Below, in pieces: positions 38,173 through 46,610 of a stretch of DNA of 64,000 nt. The stretch is from Fusobacterium varium (GTDB lineage Bacteria > Fusobacteriota > Fusobacteriia > Fusobacteriales > Fusobacteriaceae). How positions within the stretch are numbered: the first letter of the stretch is position 1; each line of letters opens with the position of its first letter. Below the pieces are notes generated by a model, which was not told the DNA's origin, did not search any database, and worked only from the letters and a program-made list of their open reading frames with translations. The position numbers and the translations under genes were made by a program. The DNA is taken from the NCBI GenBank assembly GCA_900637705.1, contig LR134390.1, positions 1,178,001 to 1,242,000 of the forward strand, written 5' to 3'.

Positions 38173-38424
38173 ATGATTATTGTAATAGGAAGTAATTTAT
38201 GTTCAGATACTATGGGAGCAGTGGCAAGATTAAAAGAGGAAGGTATGAAATTTGAATTTCATGATATCTCAGCTAGTCTTGATAATTTAAAAGAATATCT
38301 TGAGCTTAGAGAAAAAAGTCCTTTATATGTTCCAGTAAAAGCAGAAGGAAGAATAGGAATACCATGTTTTATAACTGAAGATGAAACTGAAACTATGGAT
38401 TTAGATGCTATATTGAAAAAATAA
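38173..38424 (+). CDS. Glutaredoxin-like thioredoxin-fold protein
   Basis: An 83-residue protein with a thioredoxin-fold layout: MIIVIGSNLCSDTMGAVARLKEEGMKFEFHD, a single Cys in CSDT at the usual active-site turn, then a cis-Pro-like RIGIPCFITEDE with a second Cys. It resembles glutaredoxin-related proteins that use a monothiol or CxxD/T motif. An AGGAGGT site precedes it. It is the first gene after a sigma-54 promoter and 10 bp from a D-cysteine desulfhydrase family gene, so it may act in thiol or persulfide handling. That role is inferred. Confidence 0.75.
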   Translation: MIIVIGSNLCSDTMGAVARLKEEGMKFEFHDISASLDNLKEYLELREKSPLYVPVKAEGRIGIPCFITEDETETMDLDAILKK

Positions 38425-38434
38425 GGAGGAAAAA

Positions 38435-39415
38435 ATGCAAAAAAAATTAAGTTTGGCTAATTTCCCAACTAAGATAGAAAAATTAGAAAAAATATCAAAT
38501 GAATCAGGAGTAAATATTTATATAAAAAGAGATGATCAGACAGGATCAGAAATATCAGGAAACAAAATAAGAAAACTAGAATATTCTATATATGAAGCAC
38601 TAGAAAATGGTTGTGATACATTAATTACTTGTGGAGGAATACAATCTAACCATGCTAGAGCAACAGCTGCTGCTGGAATAAAACTTGGTATGAGGGCAAT
38701 ACTTGTGCTTAGATCAGATGAAACACCAGAGATGGAAGGAAATTACTTTCTTGATAAAGTGATAGGAGCAGATGTAAGAATAATATCAAGTGATGATTAC
38801 AGAGAAAGAAGAATGGAAATTATGCAGAAAATAAAAGCTGAGTCTGATGCTGGAGGACATAAAGCATACATTATTCCAGAGGGAGCATCTAATGGGATAG
38901 GAAGCCTTGGATATTATTCAGCTATGAAGGAAATCAAGGAACAGGAAAAAGAACTAGGAATAAAATTTGATAGAATAGTTGCAGCAGTGGGATCAGGAGG
39001 AACTTATGCAGGTCTGTGTATGGGAAATGCAGAGTTTTTTAATGGTGAGAAGAAAATTACAGGATTTAATGTGTGTGATGATGCAGAGTTTTTTAAAAAG
39101 AGATCTGAAGAAATAATAGAGGAAGCTCAGAAGTATTTAGATAAAAGTATCATTATAAAAGCAGAAGAGATGGATATAATAGATGGGTATGTAGGAATAG
39201 GATATGCACAGAGTAGAGATGAAGAATTAGAGTTTATTCAGAAGACTGCTAAAAAAGAAGGAGTAATATTTGATCCAGTATATACTGGAAAAGCTATGTA
39301 TGGAATGATGAATGAAATAGAAAAAGGAACTTTTAAAAAAGGTGAAAATGTACTATTTATCCATACTGGAGGGCTATTTGGAATATTCTCTAAAAGAAAT
39401 CAATTTAAATTCTAA
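38435..39415 (+). CDS. D-cysteine desulfhydrase / ACC-deaminase family PLP enzyme
   Basis: A 326-residue fold-type-II PLP enzyme of the DcyD/AcdS group: FPTKIEKLEKISNESGVNIYIKRDDQTGSEISGNKIRKLEYS, with the PLP lysine in SGNKIRKLE (~45-53), then TCGGIQSNHARATAAAGIKLG, AAVGSGGTYAGLCMG and a C-terminal FIHTGGLFGIF. Family enzymes convert D-cysteine to pyruvate, H2S and ammonia, or deaminate ACC or related amino acids. Context with a C-S lyase and a sigma-54 activator favours D-cysteine. AAGGAGGA precedes the ATG. Confidence 0.9.
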   Translation: MQKKLSLANFPTKIEKLEKISNESGVNIYIKRDDQTGSEISGNKIRKLEYSIYEALENGCDTLITCGGIQSNHARATAAAGIKLGMRAILVLRSDETPEMEGNYFLDKVIGADVRIISSDDYRERRMEIMQKIKAESDAGGHKAYIIPEGASNGIGSLGYYSAMKEIKEQEKELGIKFDRIVAAVGSGGTYAGLCMGNAEFFNGEKKITGFNVCDDAEFFKKRSEEIIEEAQKYLDKSIIIKAEEMDIIDGYVGIGYAQSRDEELEFIQKTAKKEGVIFDPVYTGKAMYGMMNEIEKGTFKKGENVLFIHTGGLFGIFSKRNQFKF

Positions 39416-39468
39416 AATTAAAGAATAGAAAAAGTTAGAGTATAAAACAACATAAAAGGAGAAAGATA

Positions 39469-40707
39469 ATGGCAGAAAATAAGAAAAAAAGTGTATGGGA
39501 AGCATATAGATTTTCCATTATACTAGTGGGGGCTATATTAATAGGAAGTCTAATTGGAATAAAAATGGGACCAAGGGCATCTATGTTTAAGCCTTTAGGA
39601 GATCTTTTCATAAATGGAATGTTTATGGTAGTGGTACCATTAGTTTTTGTTACAATAAGTGGTTCAATATCAGCTATGAGTGATATGGCAAGATTGGGAA
39701 AAATATTAAAAAGTTTGTTGCTTGTATTTGTTTCAACTGGTGCAGTAGCTGCTGTACTTATACTTATTACAGTAAATATTTTTCCACCTGCAAAGGGAGT
39801 GGTACTCAGCATGCCTGCAGCTGAAGCGTTAAAACCTTTCTCTACAGGAAGTCAGATAGTTTCAGCACTTACAGTTACAGATTTCCCAGAACTTATTTCA
39901 AGAAAAAATATGCTTCCATTGATATTATTTTCACTGGTATTTGGAATGTGTGTAAATGCAATAGGAGAAAAAGGAAAGGTAATAGCTGGAGGACTTGAAG
40001 CATTATCAGAAGTTTTTCTGAAAATAATCGGATTATTAATGTATTATGCTCCTATAGGGCTTGGAGCTTATTTTGCTGCCTTAGTGGGAGAACATGGAAA
40101 AGAACTTATTGGTTCTTATGCAAGAGCATTGGCAATATATTATCCTCTGTGTTTTGTATATATGGCTACTGCTTTCCCTGTATATGCATATATTTCCGGA
40201 GGAATGAACGGAATAAAAGCTTTGAAGCATGTAATATCTCCAGCAGTTACAGCAGTAGCTACTCAAAGCAGTATAGCTACACTGCCGGTAAATTTAGAAG
40301 CTTGTGAAAATATAGGTGTACCAAAGGATATAAGAGAGATAGTGCTTCCAATAGGAGCAACTGCACATATGGACGGAACTGTACTTAGTACTATATTGAA
40401 AATATCTTTTCTCTTTGGAATATTTCAGATACCATTTGCAGGTGTAGGAACTTATGTAAGTGCAATAATGCTTGCAATAGCTGGAGGAGTAGTAATGTCA
40501 GGAGTTCCAGGAGGAGGGCTTATAGGAGAAATGCTGATAGTAACTATGTATGGTTTTCCACCAGAAGCATTTCCTATTATAGCTACAATTGGATATCTTG
40601 TTGACCCACCTGCTACAATGATAAATGCAAGCGGAGATACATTAGCATCAATGCTTGTAACTAGATTTGTAGAAGGAAAAGACTGGATGAAAAGAAACTT
40701 AGGATAA
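39469..40707 (+). CDS. Dicarboxylate/amino-acid:cation symporter (DAACS)
   Basis: A 412-residue glutamate-transporter-homologue (GltP/SstT/TcyP-like). Family landmarks: GDLFINGMFMVVVPLVFVTISGSISAM, the HP1 serine-rich hairpin AVATQSSIATLP, the TM7 motif MDGTVLST, HP2 GGVVMSGVPGGGLIGEM, and TM8 with ATMINASGDTLASMLV. The motifs MDGT and NASGD deviate from the NMDGT/D-x3-D-x2-R-T-x2-N of glutamate transporters, so a neutral or sulfur amino acid is plausible. Third gene behind the sigma-54 promoter at 38116, probably importing the module's substrate. Followed by a large terminator. Confidence 0.9.
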   Translation: MAENKKKSVWEAYRFSIILVGAILIGSLIGIKMGPRASMFKPLGDLFINGMFMVVVPLVFVTISGSISAMSDMARLGKILKSLLLVFVSTGAVAAVLILITVNIFPPAKGVVLSMPAAEALKPFSTGSQIVSALTVTDFPELISRKNMLPLILFSLVFGMCVNAIGEKGKVIAGGLEALSEVFLKIIGLLMYYAPIGLGAYFAALVGEHGKELIGSYARALAIYYPLCFVYMATAFPVYAYISGGMNGIKALKHVISPAVTAVATQSSIATLPVNLEACENIGVPKDIREIVLPIGATAHMDGTVLSTILKISFLFGIFQIPFAGVGTYVSAIMLAIAGGVVMSGVPGGGLIGEMLIVTMYGFPPEAFPIIATIGYLVDPPATMINASGDTLASMLVTRFVEGKDWMKRNLG

Positions 40708-40724
40708 TAGATACCCTGAATATG

Positions 40725-40787
40725 GGAGCTGTTATAAATTGATGATTTTTAATCATTGATTTGGACAGCTCCTTTTTATAATTTGAC
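40725..40787 (+). terminator. Large terminator hairpin after the symporter
   Basis: GGAGCTGT pairs with ACAGCTCC, with an inner TTGATGATT/AATCATTGA stem, followed by TTTTT. The inner core is almost identical to the minus-strand terminator at 9415-9475. Confidence 0.82.
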
Positions 40788-40799
40788 CCTTATAAAATA

Positions 40800-41160
40800 A
40801 TAATTTGCAGGTATAGGATGAAATAATTTCTATTTAAAAATCTGGTATTTACGAAATAGTAATTTTATCAAACTTCTCTTTTCCTGTATATTCAAATAAA
40901 TTTCCTACAATATTTCCTACTTTATCTCTAGCAAATTTTTCTTGCTTTAATGTATTTTCATATAAAAATTCATGATATTCAAAAATATAATAAAACATTA
41001 ATTTATAAGTATAGGATAAAATAATTACTATTTAAAAATCGAAATAGTAATTTACAAATATAAGATGAAGTAATTTTTATTTTAAAATTTAGTATTCGCA
41101 AAATAATTGTTTACAAGTGCAGTGGGAGTTAATTGCTAATTTTAAAATCTGACACTGGAG
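40800..41160. repeat. Degenerate ~50-bp repeats in a gene-free region
   Basis: Four diverged copies of a unit like TATAGGATGAAATAATTNCT followed by ATTTAAAAATC start near 40811, 41010, 41058 and 41115, the last three roughly in tandem. Between the first two lies a minus-strand 49-codon frame (40849-40998) without a ribosome site. Copy two contains the hairpin AATTACTATTT/AAATAGTAATT. Probably a decayed repeat or mobile element. Confidence 0.45.
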
Positions 41161-41179
41161 AATTGAAAATATATATATA

Positions 41180-41195
41180 AATCTGAATTCAGATT
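41180..41195. promoter_or_regulatory. Perfect 16-bp palindrome
   Basis: AATCTGAATTCAGATT, self-complementary, 20 bp upstream of the MerR-type promoter. Possible operator for a second regulator. Confidence 0.35.
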
Positions 41196-41215
41196 AAAAA
41201 AAATTAAAAAAATTC

Positions 41216-41246
41216 TTGACTTGGAGTTAACTCGAGGTGCTAAAAT
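41216..41246 (+). promoter_or_regulatory. MerR-family-type promoter (19-bp spacer)
   Basis: TTGACT (41216-41221) and TAAAAT (41241-41246) are separated by 19 bp, and the spacer contains the dyad GAGTTAACTC (41224-41233). This geometry is the hallmark of promoters activated by MerR-family regulators of the AdhR/NmlR type. The regulator gene is not in the window. Confidence 0.7.
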
Positions 41247-41441
41247 TAAAAAAATGGGAAACTTATAAAATAAAAAAAGAAATTCTAAAAGCAGAAAAAA
41301 TTTATATTTATAAGATTGACAATTGGGTAAATAAGGGGGAAGATATAAAAAAGGAACATTGATTTTTGTGGCAGTAACAGTATTGATAATAGATAATTTT
41401 ATTTTAAGAATTTAATATCACAGACAAAAGGAGAGGTTGAA

Positions 41442-42563
41442 ATGGAACAGAAAAAATTGGGATTTGGATTTATGCGTCTTCCATTACTAAATAAGGAAGA
41501 TCCTGAAAGTATTGATTTTGAACAACTGAAAAAAATGGTAGATGTGTTCTTGGAAGAAGGATTTACTTATTTTGATACTGCATATATGTATCATAATTTT
41601 AAAAGTGAAATTGCTTTGAGAGAAACTCTGGTAAAACGTCATGACAGAAAAACTTTTACAGTAGCTTCAAAGCTTCCTACTATGCTTTTAAAAACTCAGG
41701 AAGATGTGGAGAGAATATTTAATGAACAATTAGAAAAATGTGGAGTAGAATATTTTGATTATTATCTGCTTCACAATTTAGGAGTAACAAATTATGAAAC
41801 AGCTGAAAAATTTGATGCCTTCAATTTTGTTTTAAAGAAAAAAGCAGAGGGAAAAGTTAAAAAGGTAGGATTTTCATTCCATGATACAGCTGACTTATTG
41901 GATAAAATATTGGCTGCACACCCTGAAATGGAATTTGTACAGCTCCAGATTAATTATTTAGATTGGGAAACTGAAAGTATTCAATCAAGAAAATGTTATG
42001 AAGTGGCTAAAAAATATAATAAACCTGTTATTGTAATGGAACCAGTGAAAGGTGGAGTTCTGGCAAATGTTCCAGAAAAAGCAGAGAAAATATTCAAGGA
42101 ATATGCTCCAGATATGTCAGTTGCCTCTTGGGCAGTTCGTTTTGCTGCAAGTCAGAAAGATGTAATGATGGTATTGAGTGGTATGTCTGAAATGTCACAG
42201 CTTCTGGATAATATAGGATATATGAAGGACTTTAAACCTCTTACAACAAAAGAACAGGAGATAGTGGATAATGTAGTTAAAATAATTTCTGAATCTATAG
42301 CTATTCCTTGTACAGCGTGTCAATATTGCGTAGATGGATGTCCTAAAAAAATAGCTATTCCAAATTATTTTTCTTTATATAATAATGAAAAACAATCAGC
42401 AGCAAGAACTGGATTTTCTATACAGAAAGCATATTATGCAAATCTTACTCAGGTTCATGGAAAAGCATCTGACTGTATAGGATGTAAAAAATGCGAAAAA
42501 GCCTGCCCTCAACATATTGAAATTGTAAAATTTTTAAAAGTTGTAGCAGAAACATTTGAATAA
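41442..42563 (+). CDS. Aldo/keto reductase with C-terminal 2[4Fe-4S] ferredoxin domain
   Basis: A 373-residue predicted oxidoreductase (COG1453). The N-terminal TIM barrel (~1-270) has [19 protein letters not shown] with the catalytic Tyr, YYLLHNLGV and VMEPVKGG. The C-terminus binds two clusters: [18 protein letters not shown] and [17 protein letters not shown]. Members couple NAD(P)H to ferredoxin-type electron transfer on unknown carbonyl substrates. AAAGGAGAGG precedes the ATG. The MerR-type promoter ~200 bp upstream suggests induction by aldehyde or electrophile stress (inferred). It precedes the lar operon by 60 bp and may or may not be co-transcribed. Confidence 0.9.
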   Translation: MEQKKLGFGFMRLPLLNKEDPESIDFEQLKKMVDVFLEEGFTYFDTAYMYHNFKSEIALRETLVKRHDRKTFTVASKLPTMLLKTQEDVERIFNEQLEKCGVEYFDYYLLHNLGVTNYETAEKFDAFNFVLKKKAEGKVKKVGFSFHDTADLLDKILAAHPEMEFVQLQINYLDWETESIQSRKCYEVAKKYNKPVIVMEPVKGGVLANVPEKAEKIFKEYAPDMSVASWAVRFAASQKDVMMVLSGMSEMSQLLDNIGYMKDFKPLTTKEQEIVDNVVKIISESIAIPCTACQYCVDGCPKKIAIPNYFSLYNNEKQSAARTGFSIQKAYYANLTQVHGKASDCIGCKKCEKACPQHIEIVKFLKVVAETFE

Positions 42564-42623
42564 AATTCTAACTACTATGAGGCTGCTCTAAAAAAAATTA
42601 TTTAAAAGAATAAAGGAGATAAA

Positions 42624-43370
42624 ATGGAAACACATGAAATATTATCAAAGTTAAAGGAAGATAAAATTTCTATAGAAGAAGCAGAACTCTTGTTGCGCAG
42701 ACAGCCTTTTGAAGAAATGGGATTTGCCAAGCTGGATACTCATAGAAAAATCAGATCAGGATTTTCAGAAGTAATTTTCTGCAGTGGAAAAACTGATGAA
42801 CATCTTTTAAAAATATTCGGCAGATTGTATGAAGAAGATGGTGAAGTCCTTGGAACAAGGGCTTCAAAACATCAATATGATATTATAAAAGAAGTATACC
42901 CAGAAACTGAATATGATGAAGTGTCGCATATAATAAAAATAGAAAAAAAAGATAAGAAAAAAACAGGAAAAATAGTTGTCTGTTCTGCTGGAACGGCAGA
43001 TATTTCTGTAGCAGAAGAGGCAGCCAAAACAGCTGAATTTTTTGGTTCAAATGTTGAAAGAGTTTATGATGTGGGAGTAAGCGGAATACATAGGCTGTTG
43101 TCAAAACTGGATATTATTCAAAGTGCAAACTGTGTTATAGCAGTGGCAGGAATGGAAGGTGCATTGGCAGGGGTTTTGGGCGGACTGGTAGATAAACCTG
43201 TAATAGCAGTTCCTACATCAGTAGGTTATGGAGCTAATATGAAAGGACTTTCTGCTCTGCTGACAATGATAAATTCATGTTCTAATGGGATAGCAGTGGT
43301 TAATATTGACAATGGTTTCGGTGCCGGCTATATAGCAACACAAATCAACAGATTAGGAGAGAAAAGATGA
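42624..43370 (+). CDS. larB: LarB, pyridinium-3,5-biscarboxylic acid mononucleotide synthase
   Basis: A 248-residue LarB: N-terminal ~110-residue helical region (LLRRQPFEEMGFAKLDTHRKIRSGFSEVIFCSGK, with the family motif around the conserved Arg and Cys), then a PurE-like C-terminal domain (VVCSAGTADISVAEEAA, GVSGIHRLLSKL, VAGMEGALAGVLGGLVDKPVIAVPTSVGYGA). LarB carboxylates and hydrolyses NaAD to start nickel-pincer nucleotide (NPN) synthesis. AAAGGAGA precedes the ATG, and the 3' end overlaps larC by four bases. First of six genes for NPN assembly and nickel uptake. Confidence 0.95.
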   Translation: METHEILSKLKEDKISIEEAELLLRRQPFEEMGFAKLDTHRKIRSGFSEVIFCSGKTDEHLLKIFGRLYEEDGEVLGTRASKHQYDIIKEVYPETEYDEVSHIIKIEKKDKKKTGKIVVCSAGTADISVAEEAAKTAEFFGSNVERVYDVGVSGIHRLLSKLDIIQSANCVIAVAGMEGALAGVLGGLVDKPVIAVPTSVGYGANMKGLSALLTMINSCSNGIAVVNIDNGFGAGYIATQINRLGEKR

Positions 43371-44710
43371 AAAATACATTATATTTAGAATGTTATAGTG
43401 GAATCAGTGGAGATATGACAGTAGCTGCATTGCTGGATTTAGGTGCTGATAGGGAAGTATTGGAAAAAGCATTAAAAACTCTTCCAGTGGAAGGATTTGA
43501 AATTAAAATCAGCAGGGTAAAAAAATCAGGACTGGATGTATGTGACTTTAGTGTTATTCTGGATAAGGAGCATGAAAATCATGATCACGATATGGAGTAT
43601 CTTCATGGAAGCCATAAACATGGAGAGGAAGAACATACACATGAAGAAGATGAAGCTCACCAGCACAGCCATATACATCTTCATGAGAAATCTCACGACC
43701 ATGGGCATGTACATCTGCATGAACATTCTCACCACCATGAACATAGAAATTTAAGCGGAATATTACATATTATCAGTCATGCGGATATTACCCCAAGAGC
43801 TAAAGAAATAGCAGAGAGAATTTTTACTATACTGGCAGAAGCAGAAGCAAAGGCTCACGGAACAGAACTTGACAAGGTGCATTTTCATGAAGTGGGAGCA
43901 GTGGATTCCATTGTTGATATAGTGGCAGTGGCCGTATGTTTGGATAATCTGAATATTACAGATGTAATAGCAACTGAATTGTGTGAAGGGCATGGATTTG
44001 TAAGGTGTCAGCATGGAATAATACCAGTTCCTGTACCAGCAGTAGTCAATATAGCTGAAAAGCATAAATTATCTTTACGTATTACAGATACAGAGGGGGA
44101 GCTTGTAACACCTACAGGAGCAGCAATAATAGCAGCTGTAAGGAGTATGGACAAACTTCCTAAAAAATTCTCTATTGAAAAAATAGGAATAGGTGCAGGG
44201 AAAAGAAATTATGACAGACCAAGTCTGTTAAGAGCTATGCTGATAAAAGATAAAACTTTTGAAGACAATCAGATCTATAAATTAGAAAGCAACATAGACG
44301 ACTGTACTGGAGAAATGCTTGGATATGTAATGGAATTATTGTTTAAAGCCGGAGCAAGGGATGTTCACTATATACCAGTTTACATGAAGAAAAATCGTCC
44401 TGCCTACCAGCTGAACGTTGTATGTCTGGAAAAAGATATAGAAATTTTGGAAAATATAATTTTTGAGGAAACTACTACAATAGGTATAAGACGTATTCCA
44501 GTAGAAAGATCAGTTCTGAAAAGAAGAATTGAAAAGATAATGACATCTCTTGGAGAGGCAGAAGTGAAGATTTGCCTTTTAAAGGAAAAAGAAAAAGTAT
44601 ATCCAGAATATGAAAGTGTTAAAAAGCTGTGTTTACAGCATAAATTAAATTTTCAGGAAGTGTATCAGCTCATTCAGAGAGAATACAATGAAACAAAGGA
44701 ACAAAGATGA
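43367..44710 (+). CDS. larC: LarC, nickel insertase for the pincer cofactor, uninterrupted
   Basis: A 447-residue CTP-dependent cyclometallase that inserts Ni into the pincer precursor. N-terminal domain: YLECYSGISGDMTVAALLDLGAD. A His/Glu/Asp-rich segment at ~68-127 is packed with HxH pairs and probably stores or delivers nickel. Then GTELDKVHFHEVGAVDSIVDIVA, TPTGAAI and the C-terminal domain with NIDDCTGEMLGYVMELLFKAGARDVHY. In Lactiplantibacillus plantarum the protein is made by ribosomal frameshifting between larC1 and larC2, but here the frame is continuous. It overlaps both neighbours. Confidence 0.95.
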   Translation: MKNTLYLECYSGISGDMTVAALLDLGADREVLEKALKTLPVEGFEIKISRVKKSGLDVCDFSVILDKEHENHDHDMEYLHGSHKHGEEEHTHEEDEAHQHSHIHLHEKSHDHGHVHLHEHSHHHEHRNLSGILHIISHADITPRAKEIAERIFTILAEAEAKAHGTELDKVHFHEVGAVDSIVDIVAVAVCLDNLNITDVIATELCEGHGFVRCQHGIIPVPVPAVVNIAEKHKLSLRITDTEGELVTPTGAAIIAAVRSMDKLPKKFSIEKIGIGAGKRNYDRPSLLRAMLIKDKTFEDNQIYKLESNIDDCTGEMLGYVMELLFKAGARDVHYIPVYMKKNRPAYQLNVVCLEKDIEILENIIFEETTTIGIRRIPVERSVLKRRIEKIMTSLGEAEVKICLLKEKEKVYPEYESVKKLCLQHKLNFQEVYQLIQREYNETKEQR

Positions 44711-45615
44711 TTACAAAAGAAGCAGGTAGAAAAGAGATAAATGCAAAAGAAACAGGTATAAAAGAGATAAATACAAAAGAAACAAGTACATATAAAGAAA
44801 AAAATATATTTCTGCAAAACCTGATGGAGAAATATACAATGGAAAATGTGGCAGTGGCATTTTCAGGAGGGGTAGACAGCAGTCTTCTTCTCAAAGCAGC
44901 TTGTTTGAGTGCTGTAAAAAACGGGAAAAAAGTATATGCAGTTACAATGCACACAACACTTCATCCAATGAATGAAATAGAAAGTTCAAAAAAAACTGCT
45001 GAAGAAATAGGGGCAGAGCATTTAATAATAAAAGTTGATGAATTGAGAGAAGCTGGAATAGAAAATAATCCAGTGGAAAGATGTTATTTATGTAAGAAAT
45101 ATCTTTTTCAAAAGATACTGGATAAAGCTGAAAGTCTGGGGATAAAAACTGTTTTGGATGGGACAAATGAGGACGATCTTCATCTGTTCAGACCTGGATT
45201 GAAAGCATTAAGAGAATTAGGAATAAAAAGTCCATTGGCAGAAAGCGGTTTTACTAAAAGTGATGTAAGAAAACTGGCAGAAGAATATGGACTGTCTGTT
45301 TCAAAAAAGCCTTCAACACCCTGTCTTGCTACAAGATTTCCATATGGAAGCAGATTGACATATGAGGAAATGCAGAAAGTGGAAAAGGGAGAAAATTTTC
45401 TTAAAAATTTAGGATTATATAATGTGAGATTGAGAATACATGGAGATATTGCAAGAATAGAAACAGACAAAGAAGATATAGAAAAAATAGTAAAATACAG
45501 AGAAAAAACAATATCTTATTTAAAAAAACTGGGGTATAGATATATCACAATAGATTTAGAGGGATTTCGTTCTGGAAGTATGGACTATTTTTTGGAAAAT
45601 AAAAGGGAGGAATAA
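44707..45615 (+). CDS. larE: LarE, sulfur transferase of the nickel-pincer pathway (three-Cys type)
   Basis: A 302-residue PP-loop ATPase that thiolates the pincer precursor. PP-loop VAVAFSGGVDSSLLLKA (~53-59). It has Cys126 and Cys129 in ERCYLCKKYLF and Cys206 in STPCLATRF. Three cysteines at these places fit the [4Fe-4S]-binding catalytic LarE type rather than the sacrificial single-Cys L. plantarum enzyme. The first ~30 residues are an unusual extension made of three 10-residue repeats (ITKEAGRKE, NAKETGIKE, NTKETSTYK). A later start at Met40 is possible, but the 44707 ATG overlaps the larC stop codon in the usual coupled way. Confidence 0.93.
   Translation: MITKEAGRKEINAKETGIKEINTKETSTYKEKNIFLQNLMEKYTMENVAVAFSGGVDSSLLLKAACLSAVKNGKKVYAVTMHTTLHPMNEIESSKKTAEEIGAEHLIIKVDELREAGIENNPVERCYLCKKYLFQKILDKAESLGIKTVLDGTNEDDLHLFRPGLKALRELGIKSPLAESGFTKSDVRKLAEEYGLSVSKKPSTPCLATRFPYGSRLTYEEMQKVEKGENFLKNLGLYNVRLRIHGDIARIETDKEDIEKIVKYREKTISYLKKLGYRYITIDLEGFRSGSMDYFLENKREE
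44711..44800 (+). repeat. 30-bp tandem repeat inside the 5' end of larE
   Basis: Three in-frame 30-bp units start at 44711, 44741 and 44771. The first two match at most positions (core CAAAAGAA, CAGGTA, AAAGAGATAA), the third is diverged at its end. Confidence 0.7.
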
Positions 45616-45617
45616 TT

Positions 45618-46610
45618 ATGCATATGGCAGATGCATTGATTACACCGACAGTGGCTGGAGCTATGTATATCTGTTCGGCAGCAGCAGCAAAATATTCGAT
45701 GAAAAAGCTGAGTTTAGAAAATGATCCTAAAAAAATACCATTGATGGGAATAATGGGGGCATTTGTATTTGCAGCCCAAATGATAAATTTTACTATTCCG
45801 GGAACAGGTTCTTCAGGACATCTCTGTGGAGGAATGCTTTTGTCAGCAGTACTGGGACCTTATGCAGGTTTTCTGACAATGATAGGAGTGCTGTTTATAC
45901 AATGTCTTTTATTTGCTGACGGAGGAATACTAGCCTTTGGTGCTAATGTCTGGAATATGGCATTTTATGGGTGTTTTATTGGTGCAATGATTATATGGAG
46001 ATATACTATGGCAAAAGGGATAACTAAGAAGAAGATTATTCTGGCTTCCATAATCGGTTCTGTTGTGACTTTACAGCTTGGAGCTTTCTCTGTAACTTTG
46101 GAAACACTGGCTTCAAATATCACAGAACTTCCCTTTGCAGTTTTTGTTTCAGCTATGCAGCCGATTCATCTGGCTATTGGACTGGTAGAAGGATTGATTA
46201 CAGCCTCAGTACTATGTTTCATATTTGAGGCAAGACCGGAACTTCTATGGGAAAGCTGTGAAAAAGAAGGAAAAGTATCATATAAAAATACAGTGATTAT
46301 TTTAGCAGCAGTAGCTTCTGTCATAGGAGGACTGCTGTCATTGATGGCTTCATCTCATCCTGACGGACTGGAATGGTCTATTGAAAAAATAGCAGGTTCA
46401 CCAGAACTTCAGGCTTCAGGTACAGCATATGATATTGCTGAAAAAATACAGGGAGCAACAGCATTACTTCCAGATTATTCATTCAAGGGTTCTGAATCGA
46501 TGTTTGGAACATCGTTTTCAGGGATAATTGGTGGAATTGCAGTGGTAGTCCTATGTATTCTAAGCTGTTATCTTTTCAATTTCTTCAGAGGAAAATCTAA
46601 AAATGAGTAA
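45618..46610 (+). CDS. NikMN/CbiM-type nickel ECF transporter component with PDGLE domain
   Basis: A 330-residue substrate-binding membrane component. The N-terminus MHMADALITPTVAGAMY keeps His2, which with the N-terminal amine forms the Ni/Co binding site, so this ATG must be the start. About seven membrane helices follow with GTGSSGHLCGGMLLSAVLGP and FADGGILAFGANVWNMAF. The C-terminal ~90 residues (SSHPDGLEWSIEKIAGS plus a last helix) are the fused NikN/PDGLE part. Context with larBCE argues for nickel rather than cobalt. Overlaps nikQ by eight bases. Confidence 0.92.
   Translation: MHMADALITPTVAGAMYICSAAAAKYSMKKLSLENDPKKIPLMGIMGAFVFAAQMINFTIPGTGSSGHLCGGMLLSAVLGPYAGFLTMIGVLFIQCLLFADGGILAFGANVWNMAFYGCFIGAMIIWRYTMAKGITKKKIILASIIGSVVTLQLGAFSVTLETLASNITELPFAVFVSAMQPIHLAIGLVEGLITASVLCFIFEARPELLWESCEKEGKVSYKNTVIILAAVASVIGGLLSLMASSHPDGLEWSIEKIAGSPELQASGTAYDIAEKIQGATALLPDYSFKGSESMFGTSFSGIIGGIAVVVLCILSCYLFNFFRGKSKNE

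Noticed and set aside
40849-40998. 49-codon minus-strand frame as a small gene
   Set aside because: No ribosome site, surrounded by decayed repeats. Reported only as a coding-like scrap.
41350-41415. Short hydrophobic frame ([19 protein letters not shown]) before the aldo/keto reductase gene
   Set aside because: No ATG/GTG in frame. Only a TTG with a weak site would work, giving ~18 residues, so it is not supportable.
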